Notes under the pieces: generated by a model | What the model was told of the DNA's origin: nothing | What the model saw: only the letters and a program-made list of their open reading frames with translations | Databases searched by the model: none | Program-made: the position numbers and the translations under genes | Assembly: GCA_023390215.1 (NCBI GenBank) | Contig: JAEWDG010000077.1 | Coordinates: forward strand, 1 to 8,987 | Reading direction: 5' to 3' | Length of the DNA stretch: 8,987 nt | Source of the DNA: Bacteroidota bacterium | GTDB lineage: Bacteria > Bacteroidota > Bacteroidia > Chitinophagales > Chitinophagaceae | In this document: positions 1 through 6,212 of the stretch, one piece after another | Position numbering within the stretch: the first letter of the stretch is position 1 | Layout of the letters: every line of letters starts with the position of its first letter

Positions 1-152
1 AAACATTACCGGCAACAATTGTAGTTGAAGAACATCCGGCCAAGTACACAGTTTACTATAACGGAACTGATGTTTGGAAAGATAATGATACCCATAAAGT
101 AAAATATAAAGTAAAAAAGGACGGCACGATTAAAGTGAAACCTAAAGACTAA
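1..152 (+). CDS. 3' end of an unrecognised gene (partial)
   Basis: An open frame enters from the left edge (first full codon at 3) and ends at TAA 150-152, giving 49 residues. The other two forward frames hit stops within about 25 bases. The tail is rich in Lys, Val and Tyr (YTVYYNG, then alternating VKYKVKKDG, ending IKVKPKD), consistent with the last beta strands of an exported or surface protein, but I do not recognise a family. A strong intrinsic terminator begins 10 bases after the stop, which supports this being a true gene end. The start, the length and any signal peptide lie outside the window. Confidence 0.75.
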   Translation, partial: TLPATIVVEEHPAKYTVYYNGTDVWKDNDTHKVKYKVKKDGTIKVKPKD

Positions 153-161
153 TAATATCAG

Positions 162-184
162 GGGGCGAAAGCCCCTTTTTCTTT
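162..184 (+). terminator. Intrinsic terminator of the leftmost gene
   Basis: A perfect 5-bp GC stem (GGGGC 162-166, GCCCC 171-175) is closed by a GAAA tetraloop and followed by five T (176-180), then CTTT. This is a textbook rho-independent terminator. Its T-tract ends four bases before the ATG of the next gene, so the next gene has no conventional leader between terminator and start codon. Confidence 0.88.
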
Positions 185-1126
185 ATGAATATAAAACTGC
201 TTTTCCGGCTAAGTTTCTTACTCTTTATATGGGGCTGTGAGGAACCTGAGGCCAAACTGATCAGGAAAATTGACCTGCCTTCCTACCCTTCCGGCTCTGC
301 GATTACAACTTTAAATGGCCGGTTTTATATCGTGGGAGATGATGCTCCTGATATCCTGGTCCTTGATAGCAATTTAAACATCATCGATTCGATCCCTTTG
401 TACGATTCATTATACGCAGGCCGACTGCCAAAACAAAGAAAATTTGATCCCGAGGCGATGACAACCTATCGTGACGCCTCTTCAGATAAACTCATTTTAT
501 TTGGCTCCGGTTCACTCCCATCGCGCGATTCCGCCATGATCGTTGATCCCTCAGACCACATGATTGAACGTGTTTCGCTCACTCCGTTCTATAACCGGTT
601 TAGGAAAGACAGTTCAAACCAGGTAAACATTGAAGGAGTTACACATTTTGCCAACAGTTACATACTTGCTAACCGGGGAAACCAAAATTTCAGGAAGAAT
701 CACCTCATTGTTGTGCCCCCGGATTTTCTGACCAAACAGGATTCCGTAATATTCGAGTTATCGAAATTTGGTTTTGATGCCGGCAAAAATATATTTTCCG
801 GGGTTTCCGACCTAGTGTATTCGGAGAAATCAGATTGCCTTATCGCCTCCATCTCCACCGAGGCTAACACAGATAACTTCCATGATGGAGCCATTGGGAG
901 GAGTTATTTATGGATGATCGCCAATTTTTCGAGGATGAAAGGTATGTCGGCTATCAACCCTGCACGTATAATAGATCTGACGGCCATTGATCACCGCTTC
1001 GCGGAACAAAAAATTGAAGGCCTGACGATAATTAATGAAGACAAGATATCTTATACACTGCTGCTGGTTGCCGATAATGACGATGGGCAGACCGCTGTCT
1101 TCGAATTCCAGCTTTTCAAAAAATAA
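185..1126 (+). CDS. Lipoprotein, probable beta-propeller, DUF6929-like
   Basis: Encodes 313 residues. The N-terminus is a lipoprotein signal (charged start, hydrophobic residues 5-17, lipobox IWGC with Cys18), so the mature protein should be membrane-anchored; this also fixes the start at the first ATG. The body shows propeller-like repeats of short strands with spaced motifs: YIVGDD (48-53), KFDPEAMT (86-93), NIEGVTH (148-154), GVSDLVY (206-212), KIEGLTI (276-282) and VADNDDG (295-301). The paired EGVT/EGLT motifs and acidic loops resemble DUF6929 and related phytase/esterase-like propellers, known mainly in Bacteroidota; the family call is from memory of its motifs. No enzymatic activity can be assigned. 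The gene stands alone: a terminator sits directly upstream and a promoter candidate for the next gene lies downstream. There is no Shine-Dalgarno sequence, and the bases before ATG are the terminator T-tract. Confidence 0.87.
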   Translation: MNIKLLFRLSFLLFIWGCEEPEAKLIRKIDLPSYPSGSAITTLNGRFYIVGDDAPDILVLDSNLNIIDSIPLYDSLYAGRLPKQRKFDPEAMTTYRDASSDKLILFGSGSLPSRDSAMIVDPSDHMIERVSLTPFYNRFRKDSSNQVNIEGVTHFANSYILANRGNQNFRKNHLIVVPPDFLTKQDSVIFELSKFGFDAGKNIFSGVSDLVYSEKSDCLIASISTEANTDNFHDGAIGRSYLWMIANFSRMKGMSAINPARIIDLTAIDHRFAEQKIEGLTIINEDKISYTLLLVADNDDGQTAVFEFQLFKK

Positions 1127-1165
1127 CGGTTTCCAGTCATCCGGAATTTTATTCCACTCATCACG

Positions 1166-1203
1166 CTATTATGCCATTCAATGTACTATGTATTGCATAA
1201 TAG
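1166..1203. repeat. Perfect 9-bp inverted repeat upstream of the small membrane protein
   Basis: CTATTATGC (1166-1174) is exactly repeated as its reverse complement GCATAATAG (1195-1203), with a 20-base spacer. The spacer holds two more small palindromes, CATT-C-AATG (1175-1183) and TAC-TAT-GTA (1184-1192). The right arm overlaps the candidate -33 TTG of the downstream promoter. There is no T-tract, so it is a poor terminator; an operator or a structured DNA/RNA element is the more likely reading, but that is inference. Confidence 0.5.
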
Positions 1204-1223
1204 TAGGCAACACCCTAATTTTA
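1193..1223 (+). promoter_or_regulatory. Candidate Bacteroidota-type promoter for the small membrane protein
   Basis: TTG at 1193-1195 is followed, after 20 bases, by TAATTTTA at 1216-1223, which matches the Bacteroidota -7 consensus TAnnTTTG except for the last base. The start codon of the following gene is at 1255, leaving a leader of about 25 bases that is rich in A (a common translation-start context in this phylum). The -33 part lies in the right arm of the inverted repeat at 1166-1203. Confidence 0.45.
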
Positions 1224-1254
1224 CATCATCAAAACAACACAAAAGAATAGCAAA

Positions 1255-1461
1255 ATGAAAAAGTCATTAAAAACCAACAACTTAACAATCGAAAACTTAT
1301 TTTTAAGTCTGCAAACCGGAATGATCCTCGCAGTAATTACTGGATTTTTGTACATCTCCTATCTTGGTATGAGCAAACCGGAAACCATCAAAAACAGCAA
1401 AACTGAAAGTTCGGAGATTGTGATCAAGACCAGCCCGATCGGCCCCAGAATAGACGGTTAA
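1255..1461 (+). CDS. Small single-span membrane protein, family not recognised
   Basis: Encodes 68 residues. Residues 1-18 are polar with several Lys and Asn (MKKSLKTNN), residues about 19-39 form one hydrophobic segment (TGMILAVITGFLYISYLG), and residues 40-68 are a polar tail ending in PIGPRIDG. There is no lipobox or clear signal-peptidase site, so an anchored membrane protein is more likely than a secreted one. I do not recognise the family. Support for a real gene: an upstream promoter candidate, an A-rich start context, a coherent one-span design, and the fact that it fills the interval between two genes. Its stop is only four bases from the stop of the convergent hydrolase gene. The tail could contact a periplasmic or cytoplasmic partner, but nothing in the sequence says which. 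Confidence 0.65.
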   Translation: MKKSLKTNNLTIENLFLSLQTGMILAVITGFLYISYLGMSKPETIKNSKTESSEIVIKTSPIGPRIDG

Positions 1462-1465
1462 TCAA

Positions 1466-2104
1466 TTATAAGAGTTCTGCAAGCAGACCGCTGACTTCAT
1501 CCGATTGCGTAACGATCATAAGATGAGCGCCTTTAGGGATAATGAAATCAGGCTTGCAGTACCGCAGGGGGAAAATCTCGTCATTTTCTCCATGGATATG
1601 AATCAACGCCGGCGGTCTCCACGTATTTTGCCACTTACCAATAGCCTTCAGTGCCCATTTGATAAAATGGGGATCACTATCCCGGATCATATCCCTGATC
1701 AATTTTCTTGCATGAGGTGCTTCTCCGAAAAATATCCGCTTAATCATTGACCCCGATTTTAGCCAGGAAACAGGAATTATCCGGAACAGCCGGAGCTTAC
1801 CGGCAAGTTTCAATCGCTTCGGAAAAGACTCATGTGTATGCACACTTGAAATAATGATGGTACGGTGCGACTTCAGTATACGGGCAATTTCCACAGCCAC
1901 CATCCCACCCATTGAGAGTCCAACCAGGATAAAAGGCTCTCGCTGATCTATCGGTTCCGCCAACCTTCTGCTGTAAGACGCCAGGCTTTCGCCTTCCTCC
2001 GGCTTTATCCATTCAAGAAAGACCGGATCAATATGTTGGGGCAAACTTAGCTTACTAAATGCCCGGGCATCCGCTCCCAATCCACTGATGAAATATACCT
2101 TCAA
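1466..2104 (-). CDS. Alpha/beta hydrolase, probable esterase/lipase-like
   Basis: Encodes 212 residues without a signal peptide, so a cytoplasmic serine hydrolase. It opens with the first core strand and oxyanion-type loop (VYFISGLGADARAF, residues 3-16). The nucleophile elbow is GLSMGG (62-67) with Ser64; the likely acid is Asp175 in GENDEIFP and the base is His194 in KGAHLMIV, giving a complete catalytic triad. The substrate cannot be told. The length is short for the fold, so the lid is minimal. The only plausible start is a TTG (2104-2102) directly after, and in frame with, the TAG stop of the DUF2911 gene; the first in-frame ATG is Met65, after the nucleophile, which would destroy the enzyme. 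Translation probably depends on coupling to the upstream gene. The gene ends four bases from the convergent small membrane protein. Confidence 0.85.
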   Translation of the reverse strand: MKVYFISGLGADARAFSKLSLPQHIDPVFLEWIKPEEGESLASYSRRLAEPIDQREPFILVGLSMGGMVAVEIARILKSHRTIIISSVHTHESFPKRLKLAGKLRLFRIIPVSWLKSGSMIKRIFFGEAPHARKLIRDMIRDSDPHFIKWALKAIGKWQNTWRPPALIHIHGENDEIFPLRYCKPDFIIPKGAHLMIVTQSDEVSGLLAELL

Positions 2105-2638
2105 CTATTTCGCCGGCTTAATCGTAAAAGAGGCTTTTTTATCACCCCAAAGCAAAGTGAAATTACCGCCGCTGTCAATATTCATCACCAGTTTTTCGGA
2201 AAACGCTTCCGGCTTTTCTCCTTCCACATTGATCCTAAGCGCATCTTCTGATTCTTTATAATTAAATGCTCCCCATTGTTTAGCCGTTTTATTGAAGATA
2301 AACGTCCATTTATTTCCATCATTAATGGAAAACAAAGCGTATTTGCCTGCAGAAAGTTTTTGACCGTTGATCAGCGCATCCCCGCTTATACTGATCACAC
2401 TGGCTTCATTCGCGCCTGTTCGCCAAACTTTTCCGGGCAAGGGTTCCAGATCTTTGCCGATAGTTCTGCCCTTAACTGAAGGCTGGCTATAATCTAAGTC
2501 TATCTTCAAACCATCTACGGTCTGGGAAACGGAAACAGGTGGGCTGACGCGTTTCGCTTTGTCATTTTGTGCATACAGTGGAAGTACTGCACCGAACACG
2601 GCAATTAAAAGAAATAGCAAAGGAAGAATTCGTTTCAT
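2105..2638 (-). CDS. DUF2911 family exported protein
   Basis: Encodes 177 residues. A Sec signal peptide spans about 1-23 (MKRILPLLFLLIAV..., likely cut after LYA). The mature part carries the DUF2911 landmarks: YSQPSVKGRTI (50-60), VWRTGANEAS (71-80), LSAGKYALFSI (95-105), a central Trp (111), WGAFNY (122-127) and a closing TLLWGDKKASFTI (161-173). The family is widespread in Bacteroidota and is predicted to be a small periplasmic or outer-membrane-associated beta-rich protein; its function is not known. Here it is the first gene of a two-gene unit with the alpha/beta hydrolase: the TAG stop (2107-2105) is immediately followed in the same frame by the hydrolase TTG start. The leader is A-rich with no Shine-Dalgarno sequence, and a terminator-like hairpin lies about 40 bases upstream of the start. 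Confidence 0.9.
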   Translation of the reverse strand: MKRILPLLFLLIAVFGAVLPLYAQNDKAKRVSPPVSVSQTVDGLKIDLDYSQPSVKGRTIGKDLEPLPGKVWRTGANEASVISISGDALINGQKLSAGKYALFSINDGNKWTFIFNKTAKQWGAFNYKESEDALRINVEGEKPEAFSEKLVMNIDSGGNFTLLWGDKKASFTIKPAK

Positions 2639-2670
2639 ATTTTTAGTTTTTTTAAAGTTCCTGAATATTT

Positions 2671-2699
2671 ATAACAAAACACAACCCTTTCGGGTTGTG
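2671..2699 (-). terminator. Terminator-like hairpin in the divergent region
   Basis: CACAACCC (2680-2687) and GGGTTGTG (2692-2699) form a perfect 8-bp stem. Read on the minus strand the loop is GAAA and the 3' flank is TTTTGTTAT, the classic shape of an intrinsic terminator. On the plus strand the 3' flank is CCTTTTT (2700-2706), so it could also act in that direction. No annotated gene ends here in either orientation; the flanking genes both start from this region. It may be a leader attenuator for the DUF2911 gene or the end of an unannotated short transcript. Confidence 0.6.
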
Positions 2700-2712
2700 C
2701 CTTTTTGACCAT

Positions 2713-2735
2713 TCCTCCACAGAACAGGTGGAGGA
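2713..2735. repeat. Second perfect hairpin in the divergent region
   Basis: TCCTCCAC (2713-2720) pairs perfectly with GTGGAGGA (2728-2735) around a 7-base loop (AGAACAG). It lies 13 bases from the terminator-like stem at 2680-2699. On the minus strand it would precede that terminator, so the two together could be the body and the end of a small structured RNA or leader. On the plus strand its right arm contains GGAGGA, a Shine-Dalgarno-like string, but no start codon of a credible gene follows it. Confidence 0.45.
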
Positions 2736-2817
2736 GCAGCCGAAACTAAACTGGTTGATTTCTTATCATACCAAAACTGAACAGAATATCTTCCGGTTCC
2801 AATACTTATTTTAGAGT

Positions 2818-4776
2818 ATGCACATCTGTGGATTTTTAAAATCAGGTATCTTCTCTGTCGTCCTCTGGTTTCTTGCTGGATCAACATGTGCGCAAACAGC
2901 ACGTATAGATTCTTTAAAAGCAGCGCTCCGGATAGCTCAAAATATGGAAGAGAAAGTGGAGGTTCTTTTAAATCTCTGCGATCAGTTCAATTCCCTGCCG
3001 GCTGACAGTTTACTCAAATATGCACAACAGGGACTGGCTCTTCAGCCTGAAAATGAAGAAGCGGCAATCCGTTTAAGAAATTTTATTTCTTTAGCATATT
3101 ATAGAAAGGGACAGAATGTCAAAGGGCTTGATCTTTCCGATTCGCTGCTCCGGCTTCTGTCGCGGGATGGAAAATGGGAAAAGTCCGATCAGGAGGTGAT
3201 CAGTACCAGGATTGGTGGACTGATCCGGAACGGAGAACCCAAAACAGCCATACAGGAATGTTTCCGGCTGTTATCTTCATCTGAATCGCATAAAGACAGC
3301 ACAGGAATGATCAGAGCATATACCCTGCTTGGTTGGGCGTATATGGAACTGGACCAGTTTTACGAAGCCATCCGCTGGCTTGAAAAAGGAAGAACTTATG
3401 TAACACCCGCTTTAGCGCTTGCAAACAATGCTGTATTTTATGCAAACCTTGCTTCCTGTTACAACAATGTTCATGAAAATAAAAAAGCATTTGAAGTAAT
3501 TGATCTGGCTTTAAGATATGCGGAAGAATCTCAAAACCTGTTTACTATTGCCAATGCATTAAATATACGCGCCGACATGTACATTAACAGCAGTAAATAT
3601 GCAGACGCTGAAGCTGACATGAAAAAAGCCATTGAAATCCGTAAACTTATCGGCGACCCGCTGTATATCCAAAGTGATCTTGCCCAGCTTTCCTCGTTTT
3701 ATGCATCGATCGGAGAAACTGAAAAAGGGATCGCTGCGGCGAAAGAAGGCATGCATCTCGCTGAAAAAACCGGCAATCTCAGCAAGCTTATCTTTTTACA
3801 TAATGCGCTTGCCCTGAATTATCGTAAGGCTTCAGACTGGGAAGCATATGCTGCTGAACTAAACACCCTGATCGACATGAAAGACTCCCTGTACGCTGAA
3901 AATTCAGGTAGAGCTATCGCGGAGATGGAGGCTAAATATGAATTACAGAAGAAAGAAAATATCATCATCAAACAAAATCTTGCGCTTGTGCGCAGCCGTT
4001 ATTTAACGATAGGCTTTTCGATTCTGTTTCTATTATCCCTTCTATTGGGCTGGGCATTATACAATAACTATAAACTCACGCAGCAAAGAAAACTTGACAA
4101 GGCAGTTGCAGAAGAAAAATTATTAAGCTTTCAGGCTGTTGAAAAGGCCAGGGAAAATGAGCGGAAACGAATTGCGGCAGACCTGCATGATAACCTGGGA
4201 TCATATGCCGCAGCGATATCAGCAAATGTGAAACAGATCCGTGATAGCAACAAATATCCGGATGAAAACACCATTGATCAACTGGATGAAAATGCAAAAA
4301 ATATTGTTACACAACTTGACGATACCATCTGGGTATTAAAAAATGAACAACTTCCACTAACCAGTATTGCAGACCGTTTCAAGTCCTGGATGCTCAGGTA
4401 CATGAAAAACTATCCAGGCATAACTTATCATTATGCGGAAGCCATAGAAAAAAATATCAGTTTTTCCCCTGCTCCGGTATTACATATGTTTATGATTTTA
4501 AAAGAAACCATAACCAATGCGGTGAAACATAGTAACTGTTCAGATATATTCATCACCGTACATTCAGACAGGAACTGGAAGATTGTGATCGCTGATAATG
4601 GTAAAGGATTTGAAGAAAAAGACCTTGTTCGCTGCAGCGGCATCAGCAATATGAAATACCGTGCAAATGAATCTGGCTGGGAGATCCGGTGGTCCCTGAG
4701 AGCGGGAGGCGGTACGGTTCTGGAACTCTCTGGCAAAGAACTACTACAAAATAGGTATTCGGACAAGGTTTTATAA
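2818..4776 (+). CDS. TPR-containing sensor histidine kinase (HisKA_3/NarL type)
   Basis: Encodes 652 residues. An N-terminal signal peptide (1-26, ending STCAQ) puts the sensor region in the periplasm; an in-frame TAG two codons upstream leaves this ATG as the only start consistent with it. Residues about 30-360 are helical TPR-like repeats (for example the pairs around 164-190, 204-237 and 244-275), followed by a short coiled coil (365-390), one membrane span (about 395-416), a second coiled coil (420-450), the phospho-acceptor box ERKRIAADLHDNLG with His457, and a GHKL ATPase domain with N-box LKETITNAVKH (Asn567), DNGKGF (593-598) and GGGT (630-633). The N-terminal repeats probably bind a protein or peptide signal, but the ligand is unknown. 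The kinase should autophosphorylate His457 and pass the phosphate to the regulator encoded 23 bases downstream. All core catalytic motifs appear intact. Confidence 0.93.
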   Translation: MHICGFLKSGIFSVVLWFLAGSTCAQTARIDSLKAALRIAQNMEEKVEVLLNLCDQFNSLPADSLLKYAQQGLALQPENEEAAIRLRNFISLAYYRKGQNVKGLDLSDSLLRLLSRDGKWEKSDQEVISTRIGGLIRNGEPKTAIQECFRLLSSSESHKDSTGMIRAYTLLGWAYMELDQFYEAIRWLEKGRTYVTPALALANNAVFYANLASCYNNVHENKKAFEVIDLALRYAEESQNLFTIANALNIRADMYINSSKYADAEADMKKAIEIRKLIGDPLYIQSDLAQLSSFYASIGETEKGIAAAKEGMHLAEKTGNLSKLIFLHNALALNYRKASDWEAYAAELNTLIDMKDSLYAENSGRAIAEMEAKYELQKKENIIIKQNLALVRSRYLTIGFSILFLLSLLLGWALYNNYKLTQQRKLDKAVAEEKLLSFQAVEKARENERKRIAADLHDNLGSYAAAISANVKQIRDSNKYPDENTIDQLDENAKNIVTQLDDTIWVLKNEQLPLTSIADRFKSWMLRYMKNYPGITYHYAEAIEKNISFSPAPVLHMFMILKETITNAVKHSNCSDIFITVHSDRNWKIVIADNGKGFEEKDLVRCSGISNMKYRANESGWEIRWSLRAGGGTVLELSGKELLQNRYSDKVL

Positions 4777-4799
4777 ATAGGAATTTTACAAAAAAAGGA

Positions 4800-5462
4800 A
4801 TGCGGATAGCGGTCGTCGACGATAATCCGGTTAACCGGCTGAACTTTCAACAAAAGGTTAAACAGTTTGAAGATCTAGAACTGATACTGATTGCTAACGA
4901 CGGTCATGATTTCCTCGAACAATTAAAAGGTCTCCCTTTCGCGGATCATCCGGAGATTGTATTTATGGATATTCAGATGCCCGGATTGAATGGTATCGAT
5001 ACGATCAAACTCGCTAAGGCTCTTTATCCGGAAATACATTTCATCATTCTCACTGTTTTTGAAGATGACGAAAACATATTCGAAGCAATAAGAGCAGGCG
5101 CATCAGGTTATCTGCTCAAGCACGAGAATTATCTCAGCATCCGGCAGGCGATCTCCGAAGTATTTGAATTTGGAGGAGCGCCAATGAGCCCGGCTATTGC
5201 CCGAAAAACCCTGCAGATCCTGGGTAACCGGAATCTCCATTCCGAACCCGACACTTCTTTACTTGAACATTTACTTACAGACAGGGAAATGGAAATTCTG
5301 CAGCATCTTGTTAACGGCTACGACGCGAAACGTATTGCAGAAATTACCGCTATCAGTATTCTAACAGTTCGAAAGCATATCGCTAACGTTTATACGAAAT
5401 TGCATGTGAACAGTAAGGCACAGGTAATTTCAATGGCGCATAAAAACAAGTGGGTTAATTAG
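4800..5462 (+). CDS. LuxR/NarL-family response regulator
   Basis: Encodes 220 residues. The receiver domain (about 1-120) has the acidic pair Asp7-Asp8, the phospho-acceptor Asp57 in VFMDIQMPG, Thr85 in ILTVFE and the conserved Lys107 in GYLLKHE. After a linker (about 125-155) comes a LuxR-type helix-turn-helix (about 157-215), opening LTDREMEIL and with the recognition region SILTVRKHIANVYTKL. It should bind DNA as a dimer when phosphorylated by the kinase encoded just upstream; the 23-base gap with no terminator implies one transcript. AAGGA sits directly against the ATG (4800), too close for a good Shine-Dalgarno but the only such string near. Its TAG overlaps the stop of the convergent downstream gene by four bases. 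The regulated genes are not evident. Confidence 0.93.
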   Translation: MRIAVVDDNPVNRLNFQQKVKQFEDLELILIANDGHDFLEQLKGLPFADHPEIVFMDIQMPGLNGIDTIKLAKALYPEIHFIILTVFEDDENIFEAIRAGASGYLLKHENYLSIRQAISEVFEFGGAPMSPAIARKTLQILGNRNLHSEPDTSLLEHLLTDREMEILQHLVNGYDAKRIAEITAISILTVRKHIANVYTKLHVNSKAQVISMAHKNKWVN

Positions 5463-6121
5463 CGCTGGATTTCAAATCCTTTTTCATCCAGATAATGAGT
5501 GATATAAGCGCCATTTTCCTTTACACGGATTATATATAAAAACCTGCTATCCGATTTTTTCATCATCGTAATATCATAAAGCTTATTCCCATAAACGCTT
5601 TTCAAACGGGTTATTATTTCAGCCGGGATATAATTCGATAACACGGGCGCGTTATTAATCGTATTTAATCCGGCATTGGTGTTACCCACTAATTTTACTA
5701 CAGCTGGATTTAAATTATTTTTTTCTACCTGGGGAGATTCGGGCTTGACAACAGTTTCGACCGTGGTGACAACGGGTTCATTTGGGTTAACGGCAGTTGA
5801 GGTGATTATCTTGTTATTTCCATTATCGCCCGCCACCGGGCGCTCTGTTTCCCTGGTTACGATTGGCGAACTTACAGGATGCGTAATCACAGTAGTGGTT
5901 ATGGAAGTATTGGGCTGTATCAACCCTCCATTGGCGGCATTACTGTTGGAAGTGTTATACAAAATGGTTCCGGGATTACCGTTAGGATTTACACCACTAT
6001 TACTGTTATTTGAATTAGAATTTAAAATTGTTGTGCCTGGCTTGTACTGATTATTTACAACCTGTGCTGCGGTCGTTAAACCCATCACAATAGTAAATAC
6101 AAGAAGAGGAAAACGTTTCAT
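5459..6121 (-). CDS. Exported Asn/Ser/Thr-rich protein with small C-terminal domain
   Basis: Encodes 220 residues from the ATG at 6121-6119. The frame stays open to a TTG at 6148, but only the ATG gives a standard signal peptide (MKRFPLLVFTIVMGLTTAAQ). The mature N-terminal half (about 21-135) is low complexity, rich in Asn, Ser, Thr, Pro and Val, with an imperfect internal repeat (PGTTILNSNSNN at 28-39 and PGTILYNTSNSN at 50-61); it is likely disordered. Residues about 163-220 look folded: NYIPAEIITRLKSVYGNKLYDIT, then two strands and EKGFEIQR, a shape reminiscent of the small PepSY-like domains of Bacteroidota, though this is only a resemblance. The function is unknown; a surface or periplasmic protein on a flexible stalk is a reasonable guess. 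It is convergent with, and overlaps by four bases, the response regulator gene, and is divergent from the cyclophilin gene. Confidence 0.8.
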   Translation of the reverse strand: MKRFPLLVFTIVMGLTTAAQVVNNQYKPGTTILNSNSNNSNSGVNPNGNPGTILYNTSNSNAANGGLIQPNTSITTTVITHPVSSPIVTRETERPVAGDNGNNKIITSTAVNPNEPVVTTVETVVKPESPQVEKNNLNPAVVKLVGNTNAGLNTINNAPVLSNYIPAEIITRLKSVYGNKLYDITMMKKSDSRFLYIIRVKENGAYITHYLDEKGFEIQR

Positions 6122-6169
6122 AAAGGGGAGTTTATACTGAAAAGGCAAGTAGTGTGCCCATTTCTTCTT

Positions 6170-6184
6170 CTCAATTTGATTGAG
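6170..6184. repeat. Small palindrome between the divergent genes
   Basis: CTCAAT (6170-6175) and ATTGAG (6179-6184) form a perfect 6-bp inverted repeat around TTG. It covers the candidate -33 element of the cyclophilin promoter and lies between the divergent start codons at 6121 and 6213, where an operator could affect both genes. It is short enough to be chance. Confidence 0.35.
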
Positions 6185-6207
6185 CCAGATTCAAAGATGT
6201 ATTTTTA
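6175..6207 (+). promoter_or_regulatory. Candidate Bacteroidota-type promoter for the cyclophilin gene
   Basis: TTTG (6175-6178) is followed after 21 bases by TATTTTTA (6200-6207), matching TAnnTTTG except for the last base. Transcription from it would begin close to the ATG at 6213, so the message would be nearly leaderless, unless the actual promoter lies further upstream. Confidence 0.4.
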
Positions 6208-6212
6208 CCATC

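Noticed and set aside
1166..1203. Cloverleaf-like nested stems resembling a tRNA
   Set aside because: The inner stems have only 1- and 3-base loops, and there is no anticodon arm, T-loop motif or correct length.
1035..1250. 71-residue plus-strand frame at the end of the first lipoprotein gene
   Set aside because: It starts inside the lipoprotein gene and runs through the inverted repeat and the promoter candidate, with no coherent protein features.
2669..2902. 77-residue minus-strand frame across the divergent region
   Set aside because: Its last codons are the terminator-like hairpin, it overlaps the kinase signal-peptide region on the other strand, and it has no recognisable protein character.
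4431..4853. 140-residue minus-strand frame
   Set aside because: It is fully antisense to the kinase ATPase domain and the regulator start, which have intact motifs; the composition is that of a shadow frame.
5676..6050. 124-residue plus-strand frame with hydrophobic stretches
   Set aside because: It is antisense to the Asn/Thr-rich region of the exported protein; the Leu/Val-rich appearance comes from the complement of Asn/Thr codons.
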